Assembly (NCBI GenBank): GCA_965658615.1
Contig: CBFHSX010000018.1
Coordinates: 1 to 32,849 of the forward strand
Length of the DNA stretch: 32,849 nt
DNA from: UBA8337 sp965658615
GTDB lineage: Bacteria > Pseudomonadota > Alphaproteobacteria > RS24
Direction of reading: 5' to 3'
Part shown: positions 23,868-32,147 of the stretch, one piece after another
Layout: the number at the start of each line of letters is the position of its first letter
Numbering within the stretch: the stretch's first letter is position 1
The notes under the pieces: model-generated
Databases searched by the model: none
What the model was told of the DNA's origin: nothing
The model's input: the letters and a program-made list of their open reading frames with translations, nothing else
Position numbers and translations under genes: made by a program

Positions 23868-26171
23868 GTGCCGGCATTTTCGAAAGAATTGGAACAGGGT
23901 TTACACCGCGCTTTGGTGCTGGCTAATGATCGGGCCCATGAATATTCGACGCTCGAACATTTACTGTTGGCGCTGACCGAAGACACGGATGCGATTGCGG
24001 TGATGGAAGCCTGCGGCGTCGATATTGCTCTGCTGCGCACCAATCTGACCAATTACATCGATAATGAGCTGACCGGTTTGATTATCGATGATGACGAGGA
24101 TTGCAAGCCGACGGCAGGGTTTCAGCGGGTTATCCAGCGCGCCGTTATCCATGTGCAAAGCTCGGGCCGCGACGAGGTGACCGGAGCCAATGTGCTGGTG
24201 GCCATGTTTGCCGAGCGGGAAAGCCACGCCGCTTACTTCCTGCAAGAGCAGGAAATGACGCGCTATGATGCGGTCAATTTCATTTCACATGGTGTCGCCA
24301 AAACGCCGGGTAAAAGCGAGACGCGCTCGGTCGAGGGCGCCGGCATGATGGATGAGGAAGGCCAAGGCGTGCCGGATGGCGAGGCGCTGGCCGCCTATTG
24401 CGTCAATCTCAACGACAAAGCCCGTGAGGGTAAGGTTGATCCGCTGATCGGCCGTTCGAAAGAAGTGATGCGCGCCATTCAAATCCTGTGTCGCCGCAAT
24501 AAAAATAACCCGCTATTGGTTGGTGATCCGGGCGTCGGTAAAACCGCCATTGCCGAAGGGCTGGCGCGCAAAATCATCGAAGGCGATGTGCCCGATGTGC
24601 TGCAAGACAATGTGATTTATTCGCTCGATATGGGCGTGCTGCTGGCCGGTACGCGCTATCGCGGCGATTTTGAAGAACGCCTGAAACAGGTCATGGCCGA
24701 ATTGGAAGAAATGCCGGAAGCCGTTCTTTTTATTGATGAAATTCATACGGTCATCGGTGCGGGCGCGACCTCGGGCGGGGCCATGGATGCCTCCAATCTG
24801 TTGAAACCGGCGCTGCAAAATGGCGGCCTGCGTTGCATGGGCTCGACCACTTATAAAGAGTTCCGTCAGCATTTTGAAAAAGACCGGGCGCTGGCACGGC
24901 GTTTCCAAAAAATCGATGTCACCGAGCCGAGCGTCCCCGATACGATTAAAATCCTGCAAGGGCTGAAAAGCTATTTCGAGGACTTCCACAATATTCGCTA
25001 CACAAATGACGCGATTAAGGCGGCGGTGGAGCTGTCATCGCGCTATATGGCGGACCGTAAATTGCCCGATAAGGCCATTGATGTGATTGACGAAGTCGGT
25101 GCCTCGCAAATGCTGGTGCCGGTTTCAAAACGCAAGAAAACGGTCGGCGTCAAAGACATTGAAGCCACCATTGCCACCATGGCGCGCATCCCTCCAAAGA
25201 CCGTCTCGAAAGACGATACGGAGAAGCTGAAAGGCCTCGATGTGACGCTGAAGCGCGTCGTGTTTGGCCAAGACGAAGCGATTTCTGCGCTCGCCGCTTC
25301 CATCAAATTGTCGCGTGCAGGTTTGCGCGAACCGGAAAAACCGATTGGTAGCTATCTCTTTTCCGGCCCGACCGGTGTCGGCAAAACCGAAGTGGCGCGC
25401 CAGCTGGCTTCGGCTTTGGGGGTAGAATTGCTGCGCTTTGACATGTCGGAATATATGGAACGCCACACTGTGTCGCGCCTTATCGGTGCGCCTCCCGGCT
25501 ATGTCGGTTACGACCAAGGCGGCCTGCTGACCGATGGTATTGACCAAAATCCGCATTGCGTCTTGCTGCTCGATGAGATTGAAAAAGCCCATCCCGATCT
25601 GTTCAATGTGCTGTTGCAAGTGATGGATCATGGCAGCCTGACCGATGCCAATGGCCGCAAGGTCGATTTCCGCAATGTCATTGTCATTATGACGACCAAT
25701 GCCGGGGCCTCGGACATGGCGAAGGAGCCGATGGGCTTTGGCCGCATCAAGCGCGAGGGCGAGGATAGCGAGGCCATTAATCGCATGTTCACGCCGGAAT
25801 TCCGCAACCGCCTCGACGCCGTTGTACCGTTCGGCAATCTGCCGCCGGAAGTGGTGGTGCGCGTGGTTGAGAAGTTTATCCTCGAGCTTGAAATGCAGCT
25901 GTCAGACCGCAATGTCATTATTGAAGTGTCGAAAAAGGCCATGGATTGGCTGGTCGAGGAAGGCTATGACCTGCAAATGGGCGCGCGGCCCATGGCCCGC
26001 ATCATTCAGGAAAATATCAAGAAACCACTGGCCGATGAATTGCTGTTCGGCGCGCTGAAAGGCGGCGGCGTGGTCACGGTAGACCTGAATAAAAAGGGCG
26101 AGCTGACGTTCAAATATGGGGATGGCAAATCCGGCAAAAGCTCGGATAAGACCAGCGAAACAGTTACATAA
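23868..26171 (+). CDS. clpA: ATP-dependent Clp protease ATP-binding subunit ClpA
   Basis: ClpA is the hexameric unfoldase that feeds substrates to ClpP and receives N-degron clients from ClpS. The 767-residue protein has the double Clp N-domain (1-150), AAA+ module 1 with GDPGVGKT at 219-226 and VLFIDEIHT, and AAA+ module 2 with GPTGVGKT at 500-507 and LLLDEIEKAHPD. No long middle domain is present, which separates it from ClpB. The start is GTG at 23868 with AGGAG (23857-23861) upstream; the ATG one base earlier in another frame is a decoy. It ends two bases before the stop of the convergent HIT gene. ClpP is not in the window. Confidence 0.97.
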   Translation: MPAFSKELEQGLHRALVLANDRAHEYSTLEHLLLALTEDTDAIAVMEACGVDIALLRTNLTNYIDNELTGLIIDDDEDCKPTAGFQRVIQRAVIHVQSSGRDEVTGANVLVAMFAERESHAAYFLQEQEMTRYDAVNFISHGVAKTPGKSETRSVEGAGMMDEEGQGVPDGEALAAYCVNLNDKAREGKVDPLIGRSKEVMRAIQILCRRNKNNPLLVGDPGVGKTAIAEGLARKIIEGDVPDVLQDNVIYSLDMGVLLAGTRYRGDFEERLKQVMAELEEMPEAVLFIDEIHTVIGAGATSGGAMDASNLLKPALQNGGLRCMGSTTYKEFRQHFEKDRALARRFQKIDVTEPSVPDTIKILQGLKSYFEDFHNIRYTNDAIKAAVELSSRYMADRKLPDKAIDVIDEVGASQMLVPVSKRKKTVGVKDIEATIATMARIPPKTVSKDDTEKLKGLDVTLKRVVFGQDEAISALAASIKLSRAGLREPEKPIGSYLFSGPTGVGKTEVARQLASALGVELLRFDMSEYMERHTVSRLIGAPPGYVGYDQGGLLTDGIDQNPHCVLLLDEIEKAHPDLFNVLLQVMDHGSLTDANGRKVDFRNVIVIMTTNAGASDMAKEPMGFGRIKREGEDSEAINRMFTPEFRNRLDAVVPFGNLPPEVVVRVVEKFILELEMQLSDRNVIIEVSKKAMDWLVEEGYDLQMGARPMARIIQENIKKPLADELLFGALKGGGVVTVDLNKKGELTFKYGDGKSGKSSDKTSETVT

Positions 26172-26173
26172 GG

Positions 26174-26605
26174 CTAGAGCGCCGCGCGGATTTTCTCGGC
26201 CAGCGCGCTGAGTACCGCCATATCCTCAGGGTCGCGGGCGTGAAAGCCCAGTTCCAGCCCCTCATGGCGCGGCAATATATGCATGTGATAATGCGGCACG
26301 GTTTGACCGGCATAAGATGCGTTGAGCTGCGCCAGCATAAAGCCCGGCGCGTCGACCGCTTTAATTACGGCGGCGGCGAGTTTTTTGGCCGTGGCCATAA
26401 CGGCGGCGGCACCCTCATCCGATAGATCGAGAAAGGTCACGGCCGGTTCCTTCGGGATGACCAGACAATGTCCCTCGACTTGCGGCATGATATCCATAAA
26501 AGCCAGCGTGTGCGCGTCTTCATAAAGCTTGATGCTCGGCATTTCGCCGCGCAGGATTTTGGCGAAAATATTCTGCTCATCATAGGCGTCGCCCAGTTTA
26601 ATCAT
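26174..26605 (-). CDS. HIT-family nucleotide-binding protein
   Basis: HIT proteins are small nucleotide hydrolases or transferases. The 143-residue product has the catalytic triad HYHMHILPR (histidines at 105, 107 and 109), GHCLVIPKEPAVTFLDL and an N-terminal NIFAKILRGEMPSIKLYED typical of the Hint branch. Purine nucleoside phosphoramidase activity is likely by family. It is the last gene of a minus-strand overlapping trio: its start overlaps the stop of the FemAB-like gene by 8 bases. Confidence 0.93.
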   Translation of the reverse strand: MIKLGDAYDEQNIFAKILRGEMPSIKLYEDAHTLAFMDIMPQVEGHCLVIPKEPAVTFLDLSDEGAAAVMATAKKLAAAVIKAVDAPGFMLAQLNASYAGQTVPHYHMHILPRHEGLELGFHARDPEDMAVLSALAEKIRAAL

Positions 26606-27800
26606 CTTGCGCTCCCTCGGCTGCGGTGTTTTTAAACGGTGTGTGCTTGCTCAATACCTCAATATCATTGTCTACATATTGACGCTCGCTTTCAAGATAA
26701 TGTGCCACCGCATCGCGCAGGCCCTCATGAGCGATAAAATGCGCCGAATGGGTGCGGTGCGGCGCATATCCGCGCGCCAGCTTGTGCGTGCCCTGTGCAC
26801 CGGCCTCGACGCGTGTCAGGCCGCGTTCAATGGCAAAATCAATGGCTTGGTAATAGCACAGCTCAAAATGCAGAAACGGGTGGTCCTCAATGCAGCCCCA
26901 ATTGCGACCAAACAAGGTGTCACCGCCGATAAAATTCAGCGCGCCGGCAATATAACGCCCCTCGCGCTTGGCCATGACCAGCAGCACATCCTCGGGCATG
27001 CTGGCCTGAATTCGGGCGAAGAAATCGCGTGTCAAATAAGGCGTTCCCCATTTGCGATGGCCGGTATCAATATAGAAATGAAAAAAGGCGTCCCAATGGT
27101 CATCGGTCAGGCTGTCGCCGGTCAGCCATTCAACTTCAATACCGTTTTCCAGCGCCTTGGCGCGTTCTTTGCGCAGGTTTTTGCGTTTGCGCGAGGCCAA
27201 TGCTTCGAGAAAAGCGTCAAAGCTTTGATAGCTGTCATTCTGCCAATGGAATTGCTGGTCGGTACGTTGCAAAAAACCCTGTGCGCCGAGCCTTTCCCAA
27301 TCCGCCGCGGGCAGAAAATTGACGTGCAGGGACGAGGCGCCAAGCTTATCCAGCAGGGTCAGTGCGCCGGCCGTTAATTGGGTTTCATGCGTGGCGGCAT
27401 CGGGGCCGGGCCTGACCAAGAGCCGCCGCCCGCCGGCCGGGGTAAAGGGCACGGCGCATAAAAGCTTCGGGTAATAATTGCCACCGGCGCGATGAAATGC
27501 ATCGGCCCAGCCATAATCAAAAATATATTCGCCCTGGCTATGGTCTTTCAGATAAAGCGGCATGACGGCCAGCGTCTCGCCCGACTCGCTTTCGAGGATA
27601 AGGTGTTGGCCCTGCCAGCCGGTTTCCGGCGTGGCCGATCCGCTTTCCTCTAAGGCGAGCAAAAACGCATGGCGTAGAAACGGGTTATAGACCTGCCCCT
27701 CAGGATTGGCGCACGCGTCCCAGTCCTCAGCCGCAATCAACGACAGGCTGGAAATCACCCGAAGCTGAATGGGGGCAGGCGTCTGGGCCGCATCACTCAT
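26598..27800 (-). CDS. FemAB-like / GNAT-fold N-acyltransferase (COG3146 type)
   Basis: The 400-residue protein resembles the predicted N-acyltransferases of the COG3146/PF04339 group, often labelled peptidoglycan biosynthesis-related because of similarity to FemAB. Recognisable stretches are NPFLRHAFLLALEESGSA, MPLYLKDHSQGEYIFDYGWA, ASRKRKNLRKERA, HRKWGTPYLTRDFF and EAGAQGTHKLARGYAP. The actual acceptor is not known. The ATG overlaps the ridA stop by 4 bases, and the HIT gene overlaps its 3' end, so the three are probably one transcript. Confidence 0.85.
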   Translation of the reverse strand: MSDAAQTPAPIQLRVISSLSLIAAEDWDACANPEGQVYNPFLRHAFLLALEESGSATPETGWQGQHLILESESGETLAVMPLYLKDHSQGEYIFDYGWADAFHRAGGNYYPKLLCAVPFTPAGGRRLLVRPGPDAATHETQLTAGALTLLDKLGASSLHVNFLPAADWERLGAQGFLQRTDQQFHWQNDSYQSFDAFLEALASRKRKNLRKERAKALENGIEVEWLTGDSLTDDHWDAFFHFYIDTGHRKWGTPYLTRDFFARIQASMPEDVLLVMAKREGRYIAGALNFIGGDTLFGRNWGCIEDHPFLHFELCYYQAIDFAIERGLTRVEAGAQGTHKLARGYAPHRTHSAHFIAHEGLRDAVAHYLESERQYVDNDIEVLSKHTPFKNTAAEGAQDD

Positions 27801-28276
27801 ACGACCTCGCCTTCAATTTCGACAATGGCATCGATTTCGACGGCCCAGCCCATGGGCAGGGCGGCGACACCGACGGCGACACGGCTATGCACACCGCGCG
27901 CGCCAAACAGCTCAAACATCAAATCCGACGCGCCGTTGATCACGGCGGGATGATGGGTGAATTCGGGTGTCGAATTGACAAAGCCATTGAGGCGCACAAT
28001 GCGCTTCACGCGGTCAAAATCACCGGCCAAAGCCGTCTCAAGGCGGGCCACAATGTTTAGCCCGCATATTTGTGCGGCGCGATTGCCGTCCTCAATCTCC
28101 AAGCCGTCACCCAGCCGGCCGTTAATTGCCACGCCGCTGGCGCTGACCGGGCCTTGGCCGGAAATCATCAGCAGCGAGCCGCTTTGCACATAATGCACAT
28201 AGGCACCCAAAGGCGTCACCGCCTCAGGCAGTACCAGCCCCATCTCATCGAGTTTTGCTTTGATATTGCTGCTCAT
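27797..28276 (-). CDS. RidA/YjgF-family protein
   Basis: RidA-type proteins hydrolyse reactive enamine or imine intermediates, such as those released by PLP enzymes. The 159-residue product contains LLMISGQGPVSASG, the conserved VKRIVRLNGFVNSTPEF and SRVAVGVAALPMGWAVEIDAIVE. At about 155-160 residues it belongs to the longer YjgF subgroup (COG0251), not the 128-residue classical RidA, so substrate is uncertain. The start is ATG 28276 with GAGGAT 5 bases upstream; a TTG six codons earlier is less likely. It leads the ridA-acyltransferase-HIT group. Confidence 0.88.
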   Translation of the reverse strand: MSSNIKAKLDEMGLVLPEAVTPLGAYVHYVQSGSLLMISGQGPVSASGVAINGRLGDGLEIEDGNRAAQICGLNIVARLETALAGDFDRVKRIVRLNGFVNSTPEFTHHPAVINGASDLMFELFGARGVHSRVAVGVAALPMGWAVEIDAIVEIEGEVV

Positions 28277-28368
28277 CTTATCCTCATATCGCAAATTAGG
28301 GCGTAGGGCGGCCGCGCCAAATGAAATTCGAAACTAGCGCAGATTGGTAGCAGGCTAAAGGCTCCCCC

Positions 28369-29679
28369 TTACAAACTGCGACCCTTTTTAATGCTGTCCT
28401 TGCCAAATTTATCGCGCAGACGGTCCAGTGCCTGCTCAGCCGCTTTGCGCTTGCCCTTATCCGGATCGGCAAGGTCGAGCGGATCCGCCAAATCACTATC
28501 AACCAGACCCGACACGCCAATACCGATCAGGCGGTATTTCTGCCCCGGCCTGTCGGCCAGCATTTGCTGCAAAAGCTGCTTGCCGGTAGTGAAAATAACA
28601 TCGGCCAATTGCGTCGGATCGGGCAGGGCGCGATTGCGCGTCAGCGAAGAGAGGCGGTCGGCTTTCAGCTTCAGCACGATGGTTTTGCCTGCCACACCCT
28701 TGGCTTTGCAGCGTTCGGCCGTGCGCTCGCTCAAGCGCCAAAGATGTTTTTCCAACGCCGCTGCATCGGCTAAGTCCTGGTTAAATGTGGTCTCGCTGGA
28801 AATCGATTTGGCGGCCGCGCTGGGGGTAATTTTGCGGCTGTCTTGCCCGCGTGCCAGTCGCGCCAATCTGAGGCCCATCGCGTCATAGCGCTTGGCCAAC
28901 ACTGCCTCGTCGATTTGCTGCAATTGGGCGATATGGCGGATGCCGTCGCGCGCCAATTTGGCTTGCATGGCTTTGCCGACCCCCCAAATCGCTCCGACCG
29001 GCAGGGTAGCGAGAAAATCCAGCGTTTCGGCCTCGCCAATTACCGAAAATCCGCGCGGCTTATCAAGATCGGAGGCCAGCTTGGCAAGAAATTTATTATG
29101 GCTCAGCCCAATCGAGACGGTGATACCGATCTCAGTCTCAATGCGATTGACCAGCTTCATCAGGCTGACCGCAGGCGGGCCGCCGTGTAAGCGCTCCGTG
29201 CCGCGCAAATCCATAAACGCCTCATCGATGGAAAGCGGCTCAACCAGAGGTGTCAGCTCCTGCATCAGCCCGCGTATCTGGCGTCCGACACGGCCGTATT
29301 TCTCCATATCCGGCTTGATGATAACCGCATCAGGGCAGGCTTTGGTGGCCTGAAACATCGGCATGGCCGAATGGACGCCGCGAATGCGGGCCACATAGCA
29401 GCAGGTAGACACCACGCCGCGCCGCCCGCCGCCAATAATCACCGGCTTGTCCGTCAGGTCGGGATTGTCGCGCTTTTCAACCGCTGCGTAAAACGCATCG
29501 CAATCAAGATGCGCAACGCCGAGGCGGGTCAGTTCACCATGTTTGATAAGGCGCGGCGAATTGCATTTCGCGCAGCGCCGCGCCGTGGCGGGCAATGTGT
29601 CGAGATGACCGCAAGCGCGGCACAAAATCTCGCTTTGCGGTTCAGTCGTATGCGGCGATTTTGCCGGCGATGAAGTCAT
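28369..29679 (-). CDS. dinB: DNA polymerase IV (DinB) with N-terminal zinc ribbon
   Basis: DinB is an error-prone Y-family polymerase for translesion synthesis. The 436-residue protein has the palm motifs HLDCDAFYAAVEKRDNP (D59) and PLSIDEAFMD (D152, E153), YVARIRGVHSAMP in the fingers, a thumb with two HhH elements (GVGKAMQAKLARDG) and a little-finger domain from about 300. In front lies a predicted zinc ribbon with C20, C23, C36 and C39 (CRACGH..CAKCNSPRL), which I recall from other alphaproteobacterial DinB proteins but not from E. coli. The start lies 38 bases inside the upstream HAD gene, so the pair is translationally coupled. No LexA box was recognised upstream. Confidence 0.93.
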   Translation of the reverse strand: MTSSPAKSPHTTEPQSEILCRACGHLDTLPATARRCAKCNSPRLIKHGELTRLGVAHLDCDAFYAAVEKRDNPDLTDKPVIIGGGRRGVVSTCCYVARIRGVHSAMPMFQATKACPDAVIIKPDMEKYGRVGRQIRGLMQELTPLVEPLSIDEAFMDLRGTERLHGGPPAVSLMKLVNRIETEIGITVSIGLSHNKFLAKLASDLDKPRGFSVIGEAETLDFLATLPVGAIWGVGKAMQAKLARDGIRHIAQLQQIDEAVLAKRYDAMGLRLARLARGQDSRKITPSAAAKSISSETTFNQDLADAAALEKHLWRLSERTAERCKAKGVAGKTIVLKLKADRLSSLTRNRALPDPTQLADVIFTTGKQLLQQMLADRPGQKYRLIGIGVSGLVDSDLADPLDLADPDKGKRKAAEQALDRLRDKFGKDSIKKGRSL

Positions 29680-30298
29680 GCGCTTCTGCCCAAATATCTA
29701 TGCGCGCGGTCGCGCCCTCGGCTTTGTTGATGAGCTTGGCCAAACGCGGATCGGCAACGAAATGAATCGTGTGAACCTGAGGTGCATGCTCGGCAACCGA
29801 GTCGATATTGTGCGGTATATCGTCGAGAAAGAAAACCGGCCCCGTCACTTTTTGCGTCAGCCATTTCACCGCAGGGCCTTTGAGGCCGGAATTGACCACG
29901 ACCGGATAATCCATGCCATGGCCTTTGAGATTGGCGATACGCTCATTGCGATGCGGCGCGGGCAGATTGGTCAGCACGACGATCTGCGCCATGGCCGATA
30001 GGCTCGACAGCGCGTCAGCCGCCCCATGCGCCGCTTCGATATGCGCCGTTTCGGCGGCAAAAAAGTCATCGATAAGCGTCGGCACTTTTACCGGCTCATT
30101 TGTCTCTTTCGATTTGATATTGCTGCCGAGTGCAAAACTCGACAGATCAATCCACAGCCCCAGCGTGTCGAGATAATGCTCAACCCGCTCCATAAAGCGC
30201 AATAGCACCTCATCTGCATCGGTGATGATGAGCGGGCGCGCGACGTCCAGCTCAAGCGCTTCCAACTGGTCCATAATTTCGGGGGCAATCTCACTCAT
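29642..30298 (-). CDS. HAD-superfamily protein, unknown substrate
   Basis: The 218-residue protein looks like a divergent HAD-fold phosphatase. Motif I is IITDADEVLL with D27 and D29; VVLTNLP is a motif II candidate, the lysine in LKGPAVKWL fits motif III, and VFFLDDIPHNIDSV fits motif IV. No signal peptide is visible. The function is unknown. It is followed by, and overlaps, dinB by 38 bases, and it lies downstream of the DUF3572 gene across a short tandem repeat. A role linked to dinB is only suggested by the overlap. Confidence 0.75.
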   Translation of the reverse strand: MSEIAPEIMDQLEALELDVARPLIITDADEVLLRFMERVEHYLDTLGLWIDLSSFALGSNIKSKETNEPVKVPTLIDDFFAAETAHIEAAHGAADALSSLSAMAQIVVLTNLPAPHRNERIANLKGHGMDYPVVVNSGLKGPAVKWLTQKVTGPVFFLDDIPHNIDSVAEHAPQVHTIHFVADPRLAKLINKAEGATARIDIWAEAHDFIAGKIAAYD

Positions 30299-30323
30299 GC
30301 TTTACTCTTTGCTTTACGTCTGT

Positions 30324-30391
30324 GTCCAATGTGGCCTTAAAACCCGCGGGGCCTTATACCCGGCGGGGCCTTAAGTCCAATGCGGCAAGTC
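30324..30391. repeat. Tandem repeat, 17-bp period, about four units
   Basis: Four consecutive 17-base units lie at 30324, 30341, 30358 and 30375, sharing a GGCCTTA core in the first three. GTCCAATGTGGC at 30324 recurs as GTCCAATGCGGC at 30375, exactly 51 bases later. Read on the minus strand, the gene strand here, TAA occurs at 30373, 30356 and 30339, so each unit repeats the stop codon of the DUF3572 gene. Because 17 is not a multiple of 3, stops fall in all three frames. The array occupies the spacer between DUF3572 and the HAD gene. Confidence 0.7.
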
Positions 30392-30649
30392 GCCTCCGGG
30401 CAGGGCCATTCGGGCTTCGGCCGGATGCTCGGGATCAATCTCATGCGCCTCGCAAAATTCGGTCAGCAGCGCTTCATCGAATAAAAAGAAATCCAGCACA
30501 CCGGCCAGCATTTCCGGGTCTTGCGCGCGCTCCATAATATCGCCCGTGCCCATACCCGACAGCGCGGCGAAGCGGTCCATCAGCTCGTCCAAACCGGCCA
30601 GATAGGTGAGCGCTTTCAGTGCCAAAATTTCAGCTTCATCCTTGTGCAT
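30371..30649 (-). CDS. DUF3572-family protein
   Basis: This 92-residue cytoplasmic protein matches DUF3572 by its opening EAEILALKALTYLAGLDELMDRF, its central GMGTGDIMERAQDPEMLAGVLDFFL and its tail PGGDLPHWT. The family is alphaproteobacterial and uncharacterised, and often sits near dinB and the divK-pleD genes. I chose ATG 30649; the frame upstream runs through the rpmG terminator. No Shine-Dalgarno site is visible, and TTTAAC lies 9 bases before the ATG, so the message may be leaderless. Confidence 0.85.
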   Translation of the reverse strand: MHKDEAEILALKALTYLAGLDELMDRFAALSGMGTGDIMERAQDPEMLAGVLDFFLFDEALLTEFCEAHEIDPEHPAEARMALPGGDLPHWT

Positions 30650-30685
30650 GGGCGTATAGTTAAACCGTTTGCGGCGCTGAGCAAT

Positions 30686-30711
30686 AAAAAAGGCGCCCCA
30701 AGGGACGCCTT
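30686..30711 (-). terminator. Rho-independent terminator after rpmG
   Basis: On the minus strand, AAGGCG pairs with CGCCTT (6 bp), followed by one mismatch and further C-G pairs around a small loop; the stem is followed by a T-run (A-run at 30686-30691 on the plus strand). It ends the rpmG transcript just before the DUF3572 gene, so the latter needs its own promoter within 30650-30690. Confidence 0.8.
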
Positions 30712-30733
30712 CGCAAAACCAAATCAAACAGTT

Positions 30734-30901
30734 TTATTTGATTTTGTTTTCCTTAAACTCGACATGCTTGCGCACAACCGGATCGTATTTTTTAACAACC
30801 ATTTTTTCGGTCATGGTGCGGGCGTTTTTCTTCGTAACATAGAAGAAACCTGTGCCTGCCGTGCTTTCCAGCTTGATTTTGACTGTGGTCGGTTTGGCCA
30901 T
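30734..30901 (-). CDS. rpmG: 50S ribosomal protein L33
   Basis: L33 is a small large-subunit protein near the E site. The 55-residue product, MAKPTTVKIKLESTAGTGFF..., contains YVTKKNARTMTEKMVVKKYDPVVRKHVEFKE, the standard L33 core. It lacks the two CxxC zinc pairs, so it is the zinc-independent (C-) form usual in Alphaproteobacteria. The ATG at 30901 has AAGGA about 8 bases upstream; the longer upstream frame is not needed. It has its own promoter and terminator and lies downstream of the NUDIX gene. Confidence 0.97.
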   Translation of the reverse strand: MAKPTTVKIKLESTAGTGFFYVTKKNARTMTEKMVVKKYDPVVRKHVEFKENKIK

Positions 30902-30946
30902 GTTTTCAATCCTTAAAACTTGCGGCGTTCTCAACGCGTGGGCGTG

Positions 30947-30974
30947 AAAATAGGCATTTCGCCGATAAAGTCAA
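30947..30974 (-). promoter_or_regulatory. Sigma-70-type promoter for rpmG
   Basis: On the minus strand, TTGACT (30974-30969) is followed after 16 bp by TATTTT (30952-30947). The spacing and -35 sequence are the same as in the rpsM promoter. Transcription would start near 30940, giving a 40-base leader. The element sits in the 81-base gap after the NUDIX gene. Confidence 0.5.
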
Positions 30975-30982
30975 CAGCTAAG

Positions 30983-31735
30983 CTATAGATCTGCTACCGC
31001 CCATTGGCGGTTCTTTGTATGAAAATAGGGTGTCGGTGCATGCAATTGCGCTTTACGGTCGAGTTGCATGCGTCCCTCTACCATATCGATTACCGAGCGG
31101 GTGATGGCGGGCAGGTCAAGCTGACGCGCTTCGGCCAAGGTCAGCCAGTGCAGGTCAAGCAATTCGCCACTGGCTTTTTCCATTGTCTCAGGGTCGGTAT
31201 GGATGAACTCGTCATAGACCATGAAAAACCGCGTATCGAAGCGGCGGTTGCGATGCGTCGGTGTTACGGCGCGGCAGATGAAATCGAGATGCTCCAAAGG
31301 CGGCTCGACGCCATGGTCGAAATAGCTCTGCCAAACGGCGTTGCCGGAGCGCAAGCGGGTTTGGGCTTGGCGCCCGATAATCAGGCCGGTTTCTTCAAAT
31401 GTCTCGCGAATGGCGGCCAGCGCCAGTCCGCGCAGCTTATTGTCGGAGACGCGGGCTTGTGTGGCTTTGCGCAAGCGCGTCATGACCGGATCAGCCAGCT
31501 CAAACGGTATATTCAGCCTTTGGTCCACCACATCAAGACGCCCGCCCGGAAAGACGAATTTATTCGGCATGAATTTATGGCTGGCGGCACGTTTGCCCAT
31601 GAGGATTTTCGGCTGCTTGCTCTCTTGCCGCACAATAATCAGCGTCGCCGCATCGCGGGGCCGCACAGCGCGGGCATTTTCCTCACGATACTCGCCGGGC
31701 CCCAGCGGTGTACTGCCGAAATCAGGTTTACTCAT
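30983..31735 (-). CDS. NUDIX hydrolase with an expanded box
   Basis: NUDIX enzymes hydrolyse nucleoside diphosphates linked to other groups. The 250-residue protein has VFPGGRLDVVD at the start of the box and ALAAIRETFEETGLIIG at its end, but about 45 residues separate them, compared with the usual compact GX5EX7REUXEEXGU. Such insertions occur in CoA- and acyl-nucleotide-directed branches. Substrate is unknown. The ATG at 31735 overlaps the stop of the DUF983 gene (ATGAGTAA). The order rnr-DUF983-NUDIX-rpmG is a typical alphaproteobacterial arrangement. Confidence 0.88.
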   Translation of the reverse strand: MSKPDFGSTPLGPGEYREENARAVRPRDAATLIIVRQESKQPKILMGKRAASHKFMPNKFVFPGGRLDVVDQRLNIPFELADPVMTRLRKATQARVSDNKLRGLALAAIRETFEETGLIIGRQAQTRLRSGNAVWQSYFDHGVEPPLEHLDFICRAVTPTHRNRRFDTRFFMVYDEFIHTDPETMEKASGELLDLHWLTLAEARQLDLPAITRSVIDMVEGRMQLDRKAQLHAPTPYFHTKNRQWAVADL

Positions 31736-32147
31736 TATGCGCCTCCGAAGCCCCCTCCAAATATTCTTCTGGGGCAAAGCCATGTAATCGCAGCGCCCAT
31801 TGCAGGCCCACGACGCCGCCTTTGACGATCGGCAAGGAAATCATGCTGACCACGACGGCCAACACGCTGAAGAGGAGAGCATGGATATAAAGCGGCGGTG
31901 TGTAAAGCTTTTCGACAATCAGCGCGACCGGCACGATAATGTGCCCGACGATAAAAATCGTGAAATAGGGCGGCGCGTCATCGGCCTGATGGCCGCCAAG
32001 ATGCAGCCCGCAAGCGGCGCAATCGTCTTGCACCTTCAGATATTGACGCCACATGGTTTTGGCGCCACAAGCAGGGCACTTGCCTTGCATGCCACGCCAA
32101 ATGGCGCTGCTTTTTTTTCGCTCCGCGTTGACAATTTCAATGCTCAC
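31728..32147 (-). CDS. DUF983-family zinc-ribbon membrane protein
   Basis: The 139-residue protein has a four-cysteine zinc ribbon, CPACG (C24, C27) and CAACG (C43, C46), followed by two hydrophobic segments (about 57-78 and 84-108) that anchor it in the membrane. The pattern GKCPACGAK and DDAPPYFTIFIVGHIIVP is characteristic of DUF983. The function is unknown. It overlaps rnr upstream by 4 bases and the NUDIX gene downstream by 8 bases, so the three are co-transcribed. Confidence 0.88.
   Translation of the reverse strand: MSIEIVNAERKKSSAIWRGMQGKCPACGAKTMWRQYLKVQDDCAACGLHLGGHQADDAPPYFTIFIVGHIIVPVALIVEKLYTPPLYIHALLFSVLAVVVSMISLPIVKGGVVGLQWALRLHGFAPEEYLEGASEAHNE

Noticed and set aside
26607..27377. 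256-codon plus-strand frame opposite the FemAB-like gene
   Set aside because: Antisense to a gene that fits an overlapping operon; no ribosome-binding site or motif supports it.
31004..31825. 273-codon plus-strand frame opposite the NUDIX and DUF983 genes
   Set aside because: Crosses two coupled minus-strand genes with clear family motifs; it is a coding shadow.
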